Origin: Cyanobacteriota bacterium
Lineage (GTDB): Bacteria > Cyanobacteriota > Cyanobacteriia > PCC-6307 > Cyanobiaceae
DNA: 64,000 nucleotides
Assembly: GCA_026389335.1 (NCBI GenBank)
Contig: JAPLIB010000012.1
Location: forward strand, 1-64,000
Reading direction: 5' to 3'
Below, piece by piece: positions 9,572 to 18,537 of this stretch. Position 1 is the stretch's first letter; each line of letters begins with the position of its first letter. Made by a program: the position numbers and the translations under genes. Below the pieces are notes generated by a model. It saw only the letters and a list, made by a program, of their open reading frames with translations, made no database searches and was not told where the DNA came from.

Positions 9572-10026
9572 CCGAGTTCGGCGTCCGTCACGGAATCTCC
9601 ACCACGGCACTGCTCGCTGCCCAGCCCACCATGTTTCAGAGCTACGACATTCATCCTCGTGCCATCGCCGCCAGCCTCGCCCCCCTGGCCGGCCGCACCG
9701 ACTTCCATTTCACGGTTGGCGACACAAAGACTCTCGACATTGAGGAGACCGATCTACTCTTCATCGACACCCTCCACACCTACGACCAACTCAAGGCAGA
9801 ATTGGCTCGTCATGCCATGAAGGCACGTCGCTGGATCGTTCTCCACGACACAACCACGTTCGCAACCAAGGGACAAGAGTCTGACCCACATGGCCTCTGG
9901 CCAGCCGTGGAAGAGTTGCTCGCCGAAGGAACGTTCGTACTCAAAGAACGACGCGAGAACAATAACGGGCTCACCATCCTGGAACGCGCCTATCCGCTCA
10001 TGGCCGCCCAGACACCCAGCCCATGA
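9403..10026 (+). CDS. Class I SAM-dependent methyltransferase
   Basis: About 207 residues with a SAM-binding core: HVTEFGVRHGISTTALL is motif I (the E-G-x-x-x-G-x-S/T pattern of this group), MFQSYDIHP carries the acidic residue binding the ribose, and LLFIDTLHTYDQLKAEL plus WIVLHDTT are later motifs. It resembles glycan or cephalosporin-type (CmcI-like) methyltransferases found among glycosyltransferases. It probably O-methylates a sugar. The ATG at 9403 lies within the upstream GT2 and the first 20 residues are poorly conserved, consistent with a frame error fusing or splitting the two. Its stop overlaps the next GT2 start. Confidence 0.75.
   Translation: MGCHTRQRTSQKPFIAFKKRRHLNLEERYTLAMQTVSDIHEHVPVLRDLASQVEHVTEFGVRHGISTTALLAAQPTMFQSYDIHPRAIAASLAPLAGRTDFHFTVGDTKTLDIEETDLLFIDTLHTYDQLKAELARHAMKARRWIVLHDTTTFATKGQESDPHGLWPAVEELLAEGTFVLKERRENNNGLTILERAYPLMAAQTPSP
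9434..9438. repeat. A5 run at the GT2/methyltransferase frame break
   Basis: Five adenines between CAC and CCATTC. A sixth A would change the reading from HKNHSS to HKKPF and place the GT2 in frame with the methyltransferase. The run is short for a slippage site, so an assembly or sequencing error or a true mutation is as likely as phase variation. Confidence 0.5.
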
Positions 10027-10952
10027 ACGCCCGTGTGACCGTCATCATCCTCAACTGGAATGGCAAGGAGGACACGCTGAGCTGCCTGTCAAGCCTGAAG
10101 GAACAGACGGTACCCCTTGATCTCGTCGTCGTCGACAACGGCTCGGAAGATGGCTCCGAAGCCGCGATTCACCAGGCTTATCCAGAGATCACGGTGCTGC
10201 AGACAGGCCTCAATCTAGGATATACGGGCGGCAACAATGCCGGTATTCGCCATGCGTTGGCAACGGGAGCCACCCATCTCTTCGTGATCAACAACGACAT
10301 CATGCTGGCGCCCGACTGCGTCGCCGCGCTGGTGGCCGACAGCGTGGCCCATCCAAACGCCGCCGCCATCGCGCCGAAGTCCCTCTATCAATCACAGCCC
10401 GACACGATTTATTTCGCCGGCGGCCAACTGCTGAAAACTGGTTCCGCCGTGCATGTGGGCCTCGGCCAGCCCGATGGCCCGGACTATGACCGCGCCGGAT
10501 GCACCGACTGGATCACCGGCTGTGCGCTGTTGGTAACCCGACAAGCCTTCGAGCGCATCGGCCTATTCGACAACCGATATTTCCTGTTGTTCGAGGATGT
10601 GGACTGGAGCCTGCGCGCACGCGAAGCAGGCATGCCCCTGCGCTACGTGCCAACGGCACGGCTCTGGCACGCCGGTTCCAAGACTTTCGGTGGCAAGCGG
10701 GGAAAGGCTTATCAGTATTACTTCGCCCGCAATGGTCTATTATTACTTGAACAGCACTCCTCACTTCTGCTGCTAGTGCCACGAGCAATTCTGTTCCTAT
10801 GGGAGTCATGGGCTAGGGTCTATCGACTGGGGCGGACACCGCAGGAGCAAACCGAACTCTTTCGGGCGACAATACTGGGAATCAAGGATTATCTGCGACG
10901 GCGATTCGGGCCAGGAAGCATGACTCCGCCCGTTCCGCAGAGAGATACGTAG
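10023..10952 (+). CDS. GT2 glycosyltransferase (WbbL/rhamnosyltransferase-like)
   Basis: A 309-residue GT2 enzyme. VTVIILNWNGKEDTLSCL at 5-22 and VVVDNGSEDGS at 35-45 form the nucleotide-sugar site, NND at 90-92 is the DXD equivalent, and ITGCALLVTR and FLLFEDVDWSLRARE lie in the acceptor half. This pattern is typical of rhamnosyltransferases such as WbbL. The C-terminus has a hydrophobic stretch (LLLLVPRAILFLWE), which suggests peripheral membrane contact. It starts in the stop of the methyltransferase (ATGA) and its own stop overlaps the GTG of the next gene (TAGTG), so the genes form one tight operon. Confidence 0.87.
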   Translation: MNARVTVIILNWNGKEDTLSCLSSLKEQTVPLDLVVVDNGSEDGSEAAIHQAYPEITVLQTGLNLGYTGGNNAGIRHALATGATHLFVINNDIMLAPDCVAALVADSVAHPNAAAIAPKSLYQSQPDTIYFAGGQLLKTGSAVHVGLGQPDGPDYDRAGCTDWITGCALLVTRQAFERIGLFDNRYFLLFEDVDWSLRAREAGMPLRYVPTARLWHAGSKTFGGKRGKAYQYYFARNGLLLLEQHSSLLLLVPRAILFLWESWARVYRLGRTPQEQTELFRATILGIKDYLRRRFGPGSMTPPVPQRDT

Positions 10953-11926
10953 TGAATACGGCAGCCCCTCTGTTCGCCTGCTTCGGCCACCACAAATGCG
11001 CCACGCAGTGGATCACGGCCATGCTGGCCGATATCTGCGAGCTGACACACCTGCGGATGTTCGAGGTATCCAGGACAGAGGATTGGGACTTCGCCGACCT
11101 CCATGCGCTCGTCCGCTGTTTCAGACCCGACATGCTGGTTTACTCCAATGCCGAAATCGGCCAAGTGAAGACCCTCGGCCGGCTACGTGGCTTTCATGTG
11201 GTGCGAGATCCGAGAGACTTGATTGTGTCTGCCTATTATTCGCACTTTCACTCCCACAGCCTCGAGACATGGCCGGGGCTGGCTGAGCATCGCAAACGCC
11301 TACAGGCAACCGACAAATCTGCGGGGCTTCTGCTGGAAATGGACTTCAGCCGGCGGGTCCTCGCCGACATCGGCGACTGGGATTATGCCCAGCCCGACGT
11401 GCTCGAACTCCGCATGGAAGATCTGATTGCGTCACCCTCGGTGTATGTCTCGAAGATTGTGGAGCATCTGGGACTCACACACCTGCCCCCGAGCACCTAC
11501 GGGGAGCGTCTCGGCGGACTCATCGGCATCCTCTTCTCCCGTATACAACGCCTGATGCGACGACGCCTTCCACGCCTTGTAGCCCCACCCTCCACAGGGC
11601 CACAAGCAACCAACATTCGCGCCGCAAAGCGAGCAGCTGGGCCCGATCCCTATCGCTATTACCCACTGGACATGTCCTGGAGACATGGCCTTCGGCCCCG
11701 AAGCCTGGCCCTTGAAGACGTGCCCATAATCGTAGAGCGACACAGCTTTGCGAACAAAGCCGGTGGTCGCGACCGCGGCGTCGAAGACGCCCACAATCAC
11801 TACCGCAAGGGACTCGCCGGCGATTGGCGAAACCATTTCGAGCCTATCCACATCGACTATTTCAAGCGCAACTACAATCGCATGCTGCTTTCACTGGGAT
11901 ACGAGGCAGATCCACACTGGGGGTAA
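10952..11926 (+). CDS. Sulfotransferase domain protein
   Basis: A 324-residue sulfotransferase. FACFGHHKCATQWI at 8-21 is the PAPS loop (G-H-H-K-C-A-T in place of the usual P-K-S-G-T), and VVRDPRDLIVSAYYSH at 83-98 is the 3'-phosphate motif. A Lys-rich middle and a C-terminal HYRKGLAGDWRNHF segment match the PF00685-type KxGxxGDWKN signature, which is well preserved. GTG start at 10952 overlaps the preceding stop. It is expected to sulfate a sugar or lipid-linked intermediate; acceptor unknown. Confidence 0.87.
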   Translation: MNTAAPLFACFGHHKCATQWITAMLADICELTHLRMFEVSRTEDWDFADLHALVRCFRPDMLVYSNAEIGQVKTLGRLRGFHVVRDPRDLIVSAYYSHFHSHSLETWPGLAEHRKRLQATDKSAGLLLEMDFSRRVLADIGDWDYAQPDVLELRMEDLIASPSVYVSKIVEHLGLTHLPPSTYGERLGGLIGILFSRIQRLMRRRLPRLVAPPSTGPQATNIRAAKRAAGPDPYRYYPLDMSWRHGLRPRSLALEDVPIIVERHSFANKAGGRDRGVEDAHNHYRKGLAGDWRNHFEPIHIDYFKRNYNRMLLSLGYEADPHWG

Positions 11927-11994
11927 ATCACGCGCGTCGTATGTCGCTCAAAGCGCACAGCAACAATCGAGAGCTTACCCGCAGCGATTCACCC

Positions 11995-13170
11995 ATGCCA
12001 TCCATTGTTTTCGTCGCCCGCCCCTTCCCTTCCGATATCGGACCGGGCGGCAAGCATCGCACCTACCAGATCGAGCACGATCTCAAGGTGGGCTTTGGTG
12101 CCGACTGCGTGCACACGTTGAGCCTGATGGAATGGCAAAGTAGGCATCCCGGCAAGAAGGAAGCGTCGACAAAAGCCGCGCAGCTCACCCGCAGGATTGT
12201 GCGGCGCATCAGCGATTGCCTGGACAATCCGCTCGGCGTCCTGCACGGCACCGGCTACGGTGCACCGACATTTACGCCGCGGGGTTTGATCCGGGACTAC
12301 CGGACGTTGCTCGAGCGATTGCCTCGGCCGATTATCACCGTGATCGATGACGCCAGGTTCAGCGGGATCGTGACGATCGCCAAGCAATTGAACGTACCGG
12401 TCATCGCCTGTACGCACAATCTCGAGTCCCTCGATCTCGCTGCAGCTGACACCCACGGATCGTGGGGCCTGCGCACCCATCTGGTCGATCTCGCCAACGA
12501 ATTGGAACTGCTGCAACGCTGCGATGGCCGGATGTTCATTTCAAAGGTGGAAACCGCTCTGGTGAGTGGCCTGGCCATGGAGGCCGAGCACTATCCCTAT
12601 CAGCCGGTCGGTGCCATCCGCACCCGCTTGGAGGCGATTCGCCAGGCCCGACTGCAATCCGAGCCGGATAGCAGCCTGTTTCTGCTACTCGGCAGTGCCA
12701 TGCACGGAACCACGCGTCGTGCGTTCGAATGGTTCCTGAACCAGGCACGCAGGCATGGCCTGCCGCAGGGGATACGACTGAAGCTGGCAGGTATGGATAC
12801 CGACAAGCTCGACCTCCGCGGGACGACCGGGATCGAGACCCTGGGGTGGGTCAGCCAGTCAACCCTCGACCGTTTGCTGGTCGCGGCACGAGCGGTCGTC
12901 GTTCCGCAGTTCAGCGGCTTCGGCGCCGTCACCCGGCTCGTCGAGCTTTCCTGTGCCGGCGTTCCGGCGCTGGTCCCCGCCCATCCCACGCGGGCGATCG
13001 ACGTTCCACCGGGAGTTCATGTGCTCGGAGAGTCGTGGTCTGATTGGCACGCCCTACTGAATGATCTCAGGCGGGGGGGGCGTCAGAGTGAGTGGGATTA
13101 CCAGGCCTGGGAAGCAACCCAGCCGCAACCGTTGCACAGCTATCTCTCCCGCTGGATCCTTGAAGCGTGA
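11995..13170 (+). CDS. GT-B glycosyltransferase (GT4-like)
   Basis: About 391 residues. The N-terminal IVFVARPFPSDIGPGGK and the THNLESLD segment at 140-147 are typical of sugar transferases that carry the THN/EALD-type motif. The C-terminal donor domain has LLGSAMHGT, GIETLGWVS and VPQFSGFGAVTRLVELSCAGVPAL, a degenerate EX7E region in which the first Glu is not evident. ATG 11995 is chosen because conservation starts there; an in-frame ATG at 11941 would add 18 residues. It follows the sulfotransferase by 68 bp on the same strand. Confidence 0.75.
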   Translation: MPSIVFVARPFPSDIGPGGKHRTYQIEHDLKVGFGADCVHTLSLMEWQSRHPGKKEASTKAAQLTRRIVRRISDCLDNPLGVLHGTGYGAPTFTPRGLIRDYRTLLERLPRPIITVIDDARFSGIVTIAKQLNVPVIACTHNLESLDLAAADTHGSWGLRTHLVDLANELELLQRCDGRMFISKVETALVSGLAMEAEHYPYQPVGAIRTRLEAIRQARLQSEPDSSLFLLLGSAMHGTTRRAFEWFLNQARRHGLPQGIRLKLAGMDTDKLDLRGTTGIETLGWVSQSTLDRLLVAARAVVVPQFSGFGAVTRLVELSCAGVPALVPAHPTRAIDVPPGVHVLGESWSDWHALLNDLRRGGRQSEWDYQAWEATQPQPLHSYLSRWILEA

Positions 13171-13177
13171 CACCACC

Positions 13178-14128
13178 ATGACAGCACCGCAGCCATTGAT
13201 CACCGTCATCTTCATCGATGGCTCGTTCCGCGAACGCTTTCATGCCATCGACTCATTTACCAATCAAACTCTCGCTCCAGAGCAGTTTGAAATCATCTGG
13301 GTGGAGCACTCAGACGAGGTAAACCCTGCGCTCGCAGAAAAAATAGCCCACCATCCCAACCTCCGGATCATCACGCTGAACCGGAAGGGCTCATACCATT
13401 CCGCCTACTGTCGCAATGCGGGGGTGCGGGCCAGTCGCGGCGAGCTGATCGTCTATGCCGATGGTGATGTGGTTGCGGAGCCAACGTTACTGCAATCCCT
13501 GTGGGATGAACATCAGAAAACAGACGATCTGGTCATGTTTCTCTATCGCCACGACGAGCCACAATCGGTCCATCGCGACGACTGGGACCTCGCCCATCTG
13601 AGAACACATTCGAAGGTCGGAAACACCACAAACTACGGCGCCTGCATGAGCGTTCGCAAGAAGTGGATCATCGCAATCAACGGGTGGGAACAACACCCAG
13701 CTTTCGGGTCCCATGTCAATGCCCATGGCACAGATATGTACATCCGGTTCAAGAATCTCGGGTTGGCAGTAAAGTGGAATCCACACATTCGCCTTTATCA
13801 TCCTTGGCATCCCCACACGGATGTGGGCTCCTTTGCTTATGTAGTGCAATCCGCCTTCAGCAGCTACCGGGCCAGAAAGCTAACCACGGTTGCCTATGAT
13901 GGCCTGGAGCCGGCCAGAACAACCCCTATACCGGCAGAGCTGAACGCTGAGATCAAACCCCTGATGAGACGACTAGCACTCAGTCGCTATGGCTTCTTGG
14001 GAAGAATTCGTTCTGCCATGTTGGCAGTAGGGCGGAAGACAGGGCACGTACAGCGACACGCGACGGCGCCTGCACACGAGCTCAGGGAATTCACTAACAA
14101 GAACAAGCAGGGACCAGATCGGGCATGA
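13178..14128 (+). CDS. GT2 glycosyltransferase
   Basis: A 316-residue GT2 protein: ITVIFIDGSFRERFHAIDSF at the N-terminus, NRKGSYHSAYCRNAGVRAS and LIVYADGDVVAEPTLL (the acidic DGD as DXD), then INGWEQHPAFGSHVNAHGTDMYIRF in the acceptor region. This GT2 subclass often transfers to polysaccharide repeat units. The ATG at 13178 follows the previous stop by 7 bp; the frame open upstream of it lies inside the preceding gene and is not used. The stop overlaps the acyltransferase start (ATGATC at 14125). Confidence 0.82.
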   Translation: MTAPQPLITVIFIDGSFRERFHAIDSFTNQTLAPEQFEIIWVEHSDEVNPALAEKIAHHPNLRIITLNRKGSYHSAYCRNAGVRASRGELIVYADGDVVAEPTLLQSLWDEHQKTDDLVMFLYRHDEPQSVHRDDWDLAHLRTHSKVGNTTNYGACMSVRKKWIIAINGWEQHPAFGSHVNAHGTDMYIRFKNLGLAVKWNPHIRLYHPWHPHTDVGSFAYVVQSAFSSYRARKLTTVAYDGLEPARTTPIPAELNAEIKPLMRRLALSRYGFLGRIRSAMLAVGRKTGHVQRHATAPAHELREFTNKNKQGPDRA

Positions 14129-15591
14129 TCAGCAGAGCCACGCACACATATCGCGCTGACATCGACGGGCTAAGAGCCCTCGCTGTCGCATTGGTATTGC
14201 TATTTCACGGCACGACGATTTGCCCCGGCGGATTTATCGGTGTTGACATATTTTTCGTGATTTCGGGATTCCTGATCACCAGACTTTTGCTTGACGAGCA
14301 GCCGCACGGGGGTATCCACCTTGTCAATTTTTGGCTCCGTCGCCTTCGTCGACTGCTCCCCGCGGCAACGCTGATGATGCTCGCCACGCTCACCGCAGGC
14401 TTCATCATAATGTTCGCCAACGACTATGAGGCATTAGCAAAGTCGGCTGCAGCTCAGCAGTTGTTTGTTTCCAACGTCTACTTCTGGCGGCAGTCGGGAT
14501 ATTTCGACAGCAGCGCCGACTTCAAACCCTTGTTGCACACATGGTCACTCGCGGTCGAGGAGCAGTTCTACGTCGCGTACCCACTCCTGCTCATGCTCTT
14601 GGGCCGGCTACCACGTCAGAGGATGGTCGGTGCGTTGCTGATGATGACTGGATTCTCTTTCGGAATCAGTGAATGGGCGGTTCGCGCCTACCCATCGGCA
14701 GCCTTCTTCCTCCTGCCAATGCGGGCCTGGGAGATTCTGGTTGGTGGCCTGCTCAGCGTTACACCCATCCCCCGCCGCTGTCCTGTGCTGTTCGCCAACG
14801 TGCTGGCTGGGATAGGCCTTCTCGGGATTCTGGTGGCAGCCTTGGCATTCAGGAAGGAAATGCCATTTCCGGGCTGCGCAGCACTACTGCCCTGTGTCGG
14901 CACGGCCCTGCTGATCTACGCCAACTCGTGGACAAAAACATGGGTGGGACGCGTTCTGGAGACACCGCCAGTGGTCTTCGTTGGCCTGATCTCCTATTCC
15001 CTCTATCTCTGGCACTGGCCCCTGCTGAGCTTTCTGGCGTACCTTCGTTGTGGCGGGCCATCAGATGAGACGTCCAGGGGCATCGCCTTGGTCGCGAGTT
15101 TTGTCCTGGCCGTGGTGTCGTGGAGGTATGTAGAACTACCGTTTCGCAGGAAGGACGTTCTTCCCGGAACGAGAGGCCTGTTGATCACCGCGTTCGCAGC
15201 AGTAGCTATACTCATGATATCGTCCCTGGCGATTGTCAGGCTTCGAGGCCTGCCTCAGAGGATCAGCGAACAGGCAAATTCCTACGCGAATTCCAAGGCT
15301 ACGAGCAGACTCAAAAGCCGGCAGTTGCGGCTCCGCGAGATCACGATCAAACAGGCTACGGAAGGCAGGCTACCGGTTTTGGGCGCGAAGGCTGCCCACT
15401 CGACGCTTCTCATTTGGGGTGACAGCCACGCCGTGGCGCTTCTTCCTGGGATAGATGCTGCCTGTAAGACTCGCGAGATTCGGTGTCTTCAGGCAACTCA
15501 TTCGGCTACGGCACCAATCATCAATTTTTTTTTCAACGACGAAGTTCGGCCTGAACGAGCGGGCACCGGCCTTCAATCAAGCAGTGATTAA
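14125..15591 (+). CDS. Acyltransferase-3/SGNH O-acyltransferase, N-terminal part (frame lost at T9)
   Basis: The first 470 residues form an OafA-like acyltransferase: ADIDGLRALAV at 11-21, H28 in VLLFHGTT, GGFIGVDIFFVISGFLIT, the HTWSLAVEEQFY segment, and about ten membrane helices to residue 375. A periplasmic SGNH domain follows, with WGDSHA containing D433-S434-H435 (block I). At a run of nine T (15525-15533) the frame turns to non-family sequence and stops at 15591. The remaining SGNH domain is encoded one frame over. Removing one T gives a normal-length protein of about 651 residues. Such enzymes acylate sugars on the outer face of the inner membrane. Confidence 0.85.
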   Translation: MISRATHTYRADIDGLRALAVALVLLFHGTTICPGGFIGVDIFFVISGFLITRLLLDEQPHGGIHLVNFWLRRLRRLLPAATLMMLATLTAGFIIMFANDYEALAKSAAAQQLFVSNVYFWRQSGYFDSSADFKPLLHTWSLAVEEQFYVAYPLLLMLLGRLPRQRMVGALLMMTGFSFGISEWAVRAYPSAAFFLLPMRAWEILVGGLLSVTPIPRRCPVLFANVLAGIGLLGILVAALAFRKEMPFPGCAALLPCVGTALLIYANSWTKTWVGRVLETPPVVFVGLISYSLYLWHWPLLSFLAYLRCGGPSDETSRGIALVASFVLAVVSWRYVELPFRRKDVLPGTRGLLITAFAAVAILMISSLAIVRLRGLPQRISEQANSYANSKATSRLKSRQLRLREITIKQATEGRLPVLGAKAAHSTLLIWGDSHAVALLPGIDAACKTREIRCLQATHSATAPIINFFFNDEVRPERAGTGLQSSSD

Positions 15592-16081
15592 CTTTGCCTT
15601 AGCCAAGCGCGTCGACATTGTCTTTCTCGTCGGGCGATGGAATATCTACTGCCATGAGTCAAACTTCGAGTCTGACCTTCATAGAACCATCACGAAGCTT
15701 TCCGACGCACATATCCGTGTCGTCATCATTCGTGACATCGCAGAATTCCGGTATGGCAATCCGACACTACAACTCGCCATGGCAGCCAACCTCGGCAGAG
15801 ATGTGACAAGGGTTGGTGTGCCGTTCGCCGACCATGTGAGAGCCGGCAAACGCTGCAATGCAATCTTCGACCGACTTACCGGCGGCAACGTCTCTGTCTT
15901 CGATCCAGCCACAGCGTTTGTAGACAAGACGGGCCTCTGGAGGGCGGAGTATGGCGGTGCATCAATGTACATAGATGCTCATCACCTTTCAGTCGCCGGG
16001 AGTCTTCGGCTGCAGTCGCTTTTCGAGGCGTTGTTCGACCGCCTCCTTTCTCCCGCTGAGCAGCGAGAAGACGCCCCATGA
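15455..16081 (+). CDS. Acyltransferase-3/SGNH O-acyltransferase, C-terminal SGNH part
   Basis: From about 15533 this frame continues the SGNH domain of the preceding gene: NERAPAFNQAVINFALAKRVDIVFLVGRWNIYC, then VVIIRDIAEF, and near the end YIDAHHLSVAGS, which supplies the catalytic Asp and His (block V, D-x-x-H). The nucleophilic Ser lies in the other frame, so neither half alone can be an active SGNH enzyme. The first 26 residues of this frame are not family-like. Independent translation is unlikely; it should be read as part of the 14125-16081 gene. Confidence 0.75.
   Translation: MLPVRLARFGVFRQLIRLRHQSSIFFSTTKFGLNERAPAFNQAVINFALAKRVDIVFLVGRWNIYCHESNFESDLHRTITKLSDAHIRVVIIRDIAEFRYGNPTLQLAMAANLGRDVTRVGVPFADHVRAGKRCNAIFDRLTGGNVSVFDPATAFVDKTGLWRAEYGGASMYIDAHHLSVAGSLRLQSLFEALFDRLLSPAEQREDAP
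15525..15533. repeat. T9 homopolymer inside the SGNH acyltransferase
   Basis: Nine consecutive T within AATTTTTTTTTCAACG. The run coincides exactly with the place where family similarity changes frame. Eight T would give one continuous reading. Runs of this length are prone to polymerase and transcriptional slippage and also to sequencing error. Confidence 0.85.
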
Positions 16082-17379
16082 CCAGTCGGCTGGCAAACGA
16101 TTCTTGGGGCCGCAGACGCACAAGTGAACTGATGCGAGTGGGCCTCGACCTCACCGCCACGGAAGCGGGATTCAAACTCCACGCCTGCCGTGGCATTGGC
16201 CGTTACGCAGCGGAACTGGGAAACCGCCTGCTCGCTGATTCCTGCCCGCGACACCACCCGGATGTGACGATCGCCCCCTTCCGCCAGACAGCACTGCAGC
16301 TGCCCGGCTGGCTGGAATCAGGTGTGAGACTTCTGGGTGTGCACCGCCATGTGGCCCGTCAACACCTGCTGTTTTCGGGGGTGTTCACCAACACGCTGGC
16401 TGAGCAGTTCGACATGCTGCATTTCATGTCCCAGCTCGACACCCCCGCATGGTGTGCGGTTCCCTATTGCGTGACGGTCCACGACGTCATTCCGCTGGTG
16501 GTGGCCGATCGCCAACGCTCGACGGGTCCCCTCTGGGCGCGGTGGCGGCGACAACTGAGCCTCAAACTTGAGCTCAAGGGAATCGCAGGGGCCGCGCACG
16601 TGGTGACCGTCAGCTACTCCAGTGCCCGCGATATCGCGCGACTCACGACCGTGGCGGCCGAGAACATCTCGGTGGTCTACAACGGCGTGGGACCCGAATT
16701 CTTCGCCCCACCGCGGAAGCCAGCGCACCAGATTCGGGCAGAGCTGCAACTTCCGGCTGACAGGGATCTGATCCTGTATGTCGGCGGAATTGACCCTCGC
16801 AAGAACGTCAGTGGGCTGATCTCCATTTTCGAGAAAACCAGCCGGCGTGCCCTCGAAGGCACTGGGCAGACAACCACAGTCGGAAACCAGAAGCGTCCCG
16901 AGCTGGTCATCGTCGGCGACCTCAAAGCAGATTCAAGTTACCGGAAGTTTCAGAACCTGATGGTTGCTTCGTCGATGCGGACCGCGATCCATGAAGTCGG
17001 TTATCTATCCGACGAGGATCTCCGCTCGCTCCTGGGAACCACAGCCGTCTTCGCCTTCCCCAGCCTCTACGAGGGGTTTGGACTTCCGCCATTGGAAGCC
17101 TGCGCAGCGGGCGTGCCGGTCGTGAGTTCGAACCGTTCGTGCCTACCCGAAATTCTGGCGGACGGAGCGATCTTGTGCGATCCAGACGATCACGAGACCT
17201 TTGCCGCGAACCTCTGGGGCATCCTCTCGAATTCCGACCACGCCCGGGCCGTTAGCCGCCGGGGTATCGAACGGGCCCGCAACTTCACCTGGGATCAAAC
17301 GGCCGAGGGCACGCTGGCCGTCTACGAACGCCTGGCGAGACAGGGGACGCTGCGACGCCGGTCCATGTCGACCAGCTGA
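16078..17379 (+). CDS. GT4-family glycosyltransferase
   Basis: A 433-residue GT4 enzyme. Conserved MRVGLDLTATEAGF begins at residue 19; ACRGIGRYAAEL, YCVTVHDVIPLV and HVVTVSYSSARDIA lie in the N-domain; ILYVGGIDPRKN starts the donor domain; FPSLYEGFGLPPLEACAAG has the EX7E pair. This mannosyltransferase-like subclass is common in capsule and O-antigen loci. ATG 16078 overlaps the acyltransferase stop (ATGA); ATG 16132 is the start favoured by family alignment. It is the last gene of the rightward series before two convergent leftward genes, with only 3 bp to the next stop. Confidence 0.86.
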   Translation: MTSRLANDSWGRRRTSELMRVGLDLTATEAGFKLHACRGIGRYAAELGNRLLADSCPRHHPDVTIAPFRQTALQLPGWLESGVRLLGVHRHVARQHLLFSGVFTNTLAEQFDMLHFMSQLDTPAWCAVPYCVTVHDVIPLVVADRQRSTGPLWARWRRQLSLKLELKGIAGAAHVVTVSYSSARDIARLTTVAAENISVVYNGVGPEFFAPPRKPAHQIRAELQLPADRDLILYVGGIDPRKNVSGLISIFEKTSRRALEGTGQTTTVGNQKRPELVIVGDLKADSSYRKFQNLMVASSMRTAIHEVGYLSDEDLRSLLGTTAVFAFPSLYEGFGLPPLEACAAGVPVVSSNRSCLPEILADGAILCDPDDHETFAANLWGILSNSDHARAVSRRGIERARNFTWDQTAEGTLAVYERLARQGTLRRRSMSTS

Positions 17380-17382
17380 TCG

Positions 17383-18537
17383 TCAGCTGGACAGAACCCG
17401 GCGGTAGAAGTCGAGATGCTGGCGTGCGATCAGCGCAGGCGAATGGTTTACGGCATAGCGGCTGGCCTGCTGGCCCATGGATTGACGGCGGTTCGCATCG
17501 GCCAGCAGCGTTTCAATCTGGCGGGCGCAGTCGAGCGGATCTTCGCTGGCGAAGAAGGCGAGCGTGTCGGGCACCCGGTCATTGATTTCCCGATTCAGGG
17601 GCAGATCAGAAGCCAGGACGGCAGCGCCACGAGCCAAGGCCTGCACCAGCGATCCCGAACCGTTCGTGGTGCGAAACGGTGCCACCACAAGATCCGATTC
17701 CTGAAAGAGCCGGGAGATGTCTGCTTCAGGAACGAATCCGGTCACCTCAACGCGATCCTGAAGTCCGAGCTCCGCGATCCTTCGCTGACAACGCTCATGA
17801 TAGCCACTGTTCATCGGGTGGCCTACGCCGCCCGCCAACCGCAGAAGAACCGGAGGCCGCACATGCCGCATGGCCTCGATAACCACATCCTGCCCTTTCT
17901 CGGGGCAAAAGTAACCAAACACGGTGATTCTCGACACGGTATGGAGCCGCCGCCGCTCACCGGCCGGCAAGGAGATTTCCGGGACGACATGAGGGATCGC
18001 CGCCACTGCCGACAAACCGCATCCCTGGAGGCACGCCACTTGCAACGCCGAATGTGCAATCACACCGTCGAATCGTCCCCATGTCCCTTCACGCCAGGAG
18101 CGTCGTAACCACGGAAGCACCGTGGCGTTGGCCATCCGATTCTGCAGGCCACACCAGCCCTGTCCGCGGGTTTCCAACCGATACCCATCCGGCAGCACCT
18201 TGTGGGCCGTGGCAACGATAGAAGTACCACGTGGCACGGCCTGGCGAAGGCGCCGAAGCCACCGAGGCAAAACGTCCAGGAACAGATTCGTACCACCAAA
18301 GAGCCCATATTCGTGCTGCACATGCACCAGTTGAGGCTGCAGATCCCTGACTACCGAAATCGCGTCCGCGCTTTCACCAAGGGCTGTCTGCAGGAGCATC
18401 AGCGGCTCGAACAGCCCATCGGCACGGGCCGCCTCGGCCACGACCGGCCAAAGCAGGCGTGAGTAGGAGGCAATCCCGCCCTGCAATTCCGGGGTAATCC
18501 ACAACACTCGAATTGAAGGTGAAAGCCTAGCGTTCAT
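17383..18537 (-). CDS. GT4-like glycosyltransferase
   Basis: A 384-residue GT-B protein: RVLWITPELQGGIASYSRLL at the N-terminus, HVQHEYGLFGG in the acceptor domain, ITVFGYFCPEKGQDVVIEAM opening the donor domain, and DLVVAPFRTTNGSGSLVQALARG, where the usual EX7E glutamates are replaced, so the donor contacts may differ. It overlaps the GT32 gene upstream by 4 bp (ATGA), forming a two-gene leftward unit inserted between rightward genes. Substrate unknown. Confidence 0.8.
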   Translation of the reverse strand: MNARLSPSIRVLWITPELQGGIASYSRLLWPVVAEAARADGLFEPLMLLQTALGESADAISVVRDLQPQLVHVQHEYGLFGGTNLFLDVLPRWLRRLRQAVPRGTSIVATAHKVLPDGYRLETRGQGWCGLQNRMANATVLPWLRRSWREGTWGRFDGVIAHSALQVACLQGCGLSAVAAIPHVVPEISLPAGERRRLHTVSRITVFGYFCPEKGQDVVIEAMRHVRPPVLLRLAGGVGHPMNSGYHERCQRRIAELGLQDRVEVTGFVPEADISRLFQESDLVVAPFRTTNGSGSLVQALARGAAVLASDLPLNREINDRVPDTLAFFASEDPLDCARQIETLLADANRRQSMGQQASRYAVNHSPALIARQHLDFYRRVLSS

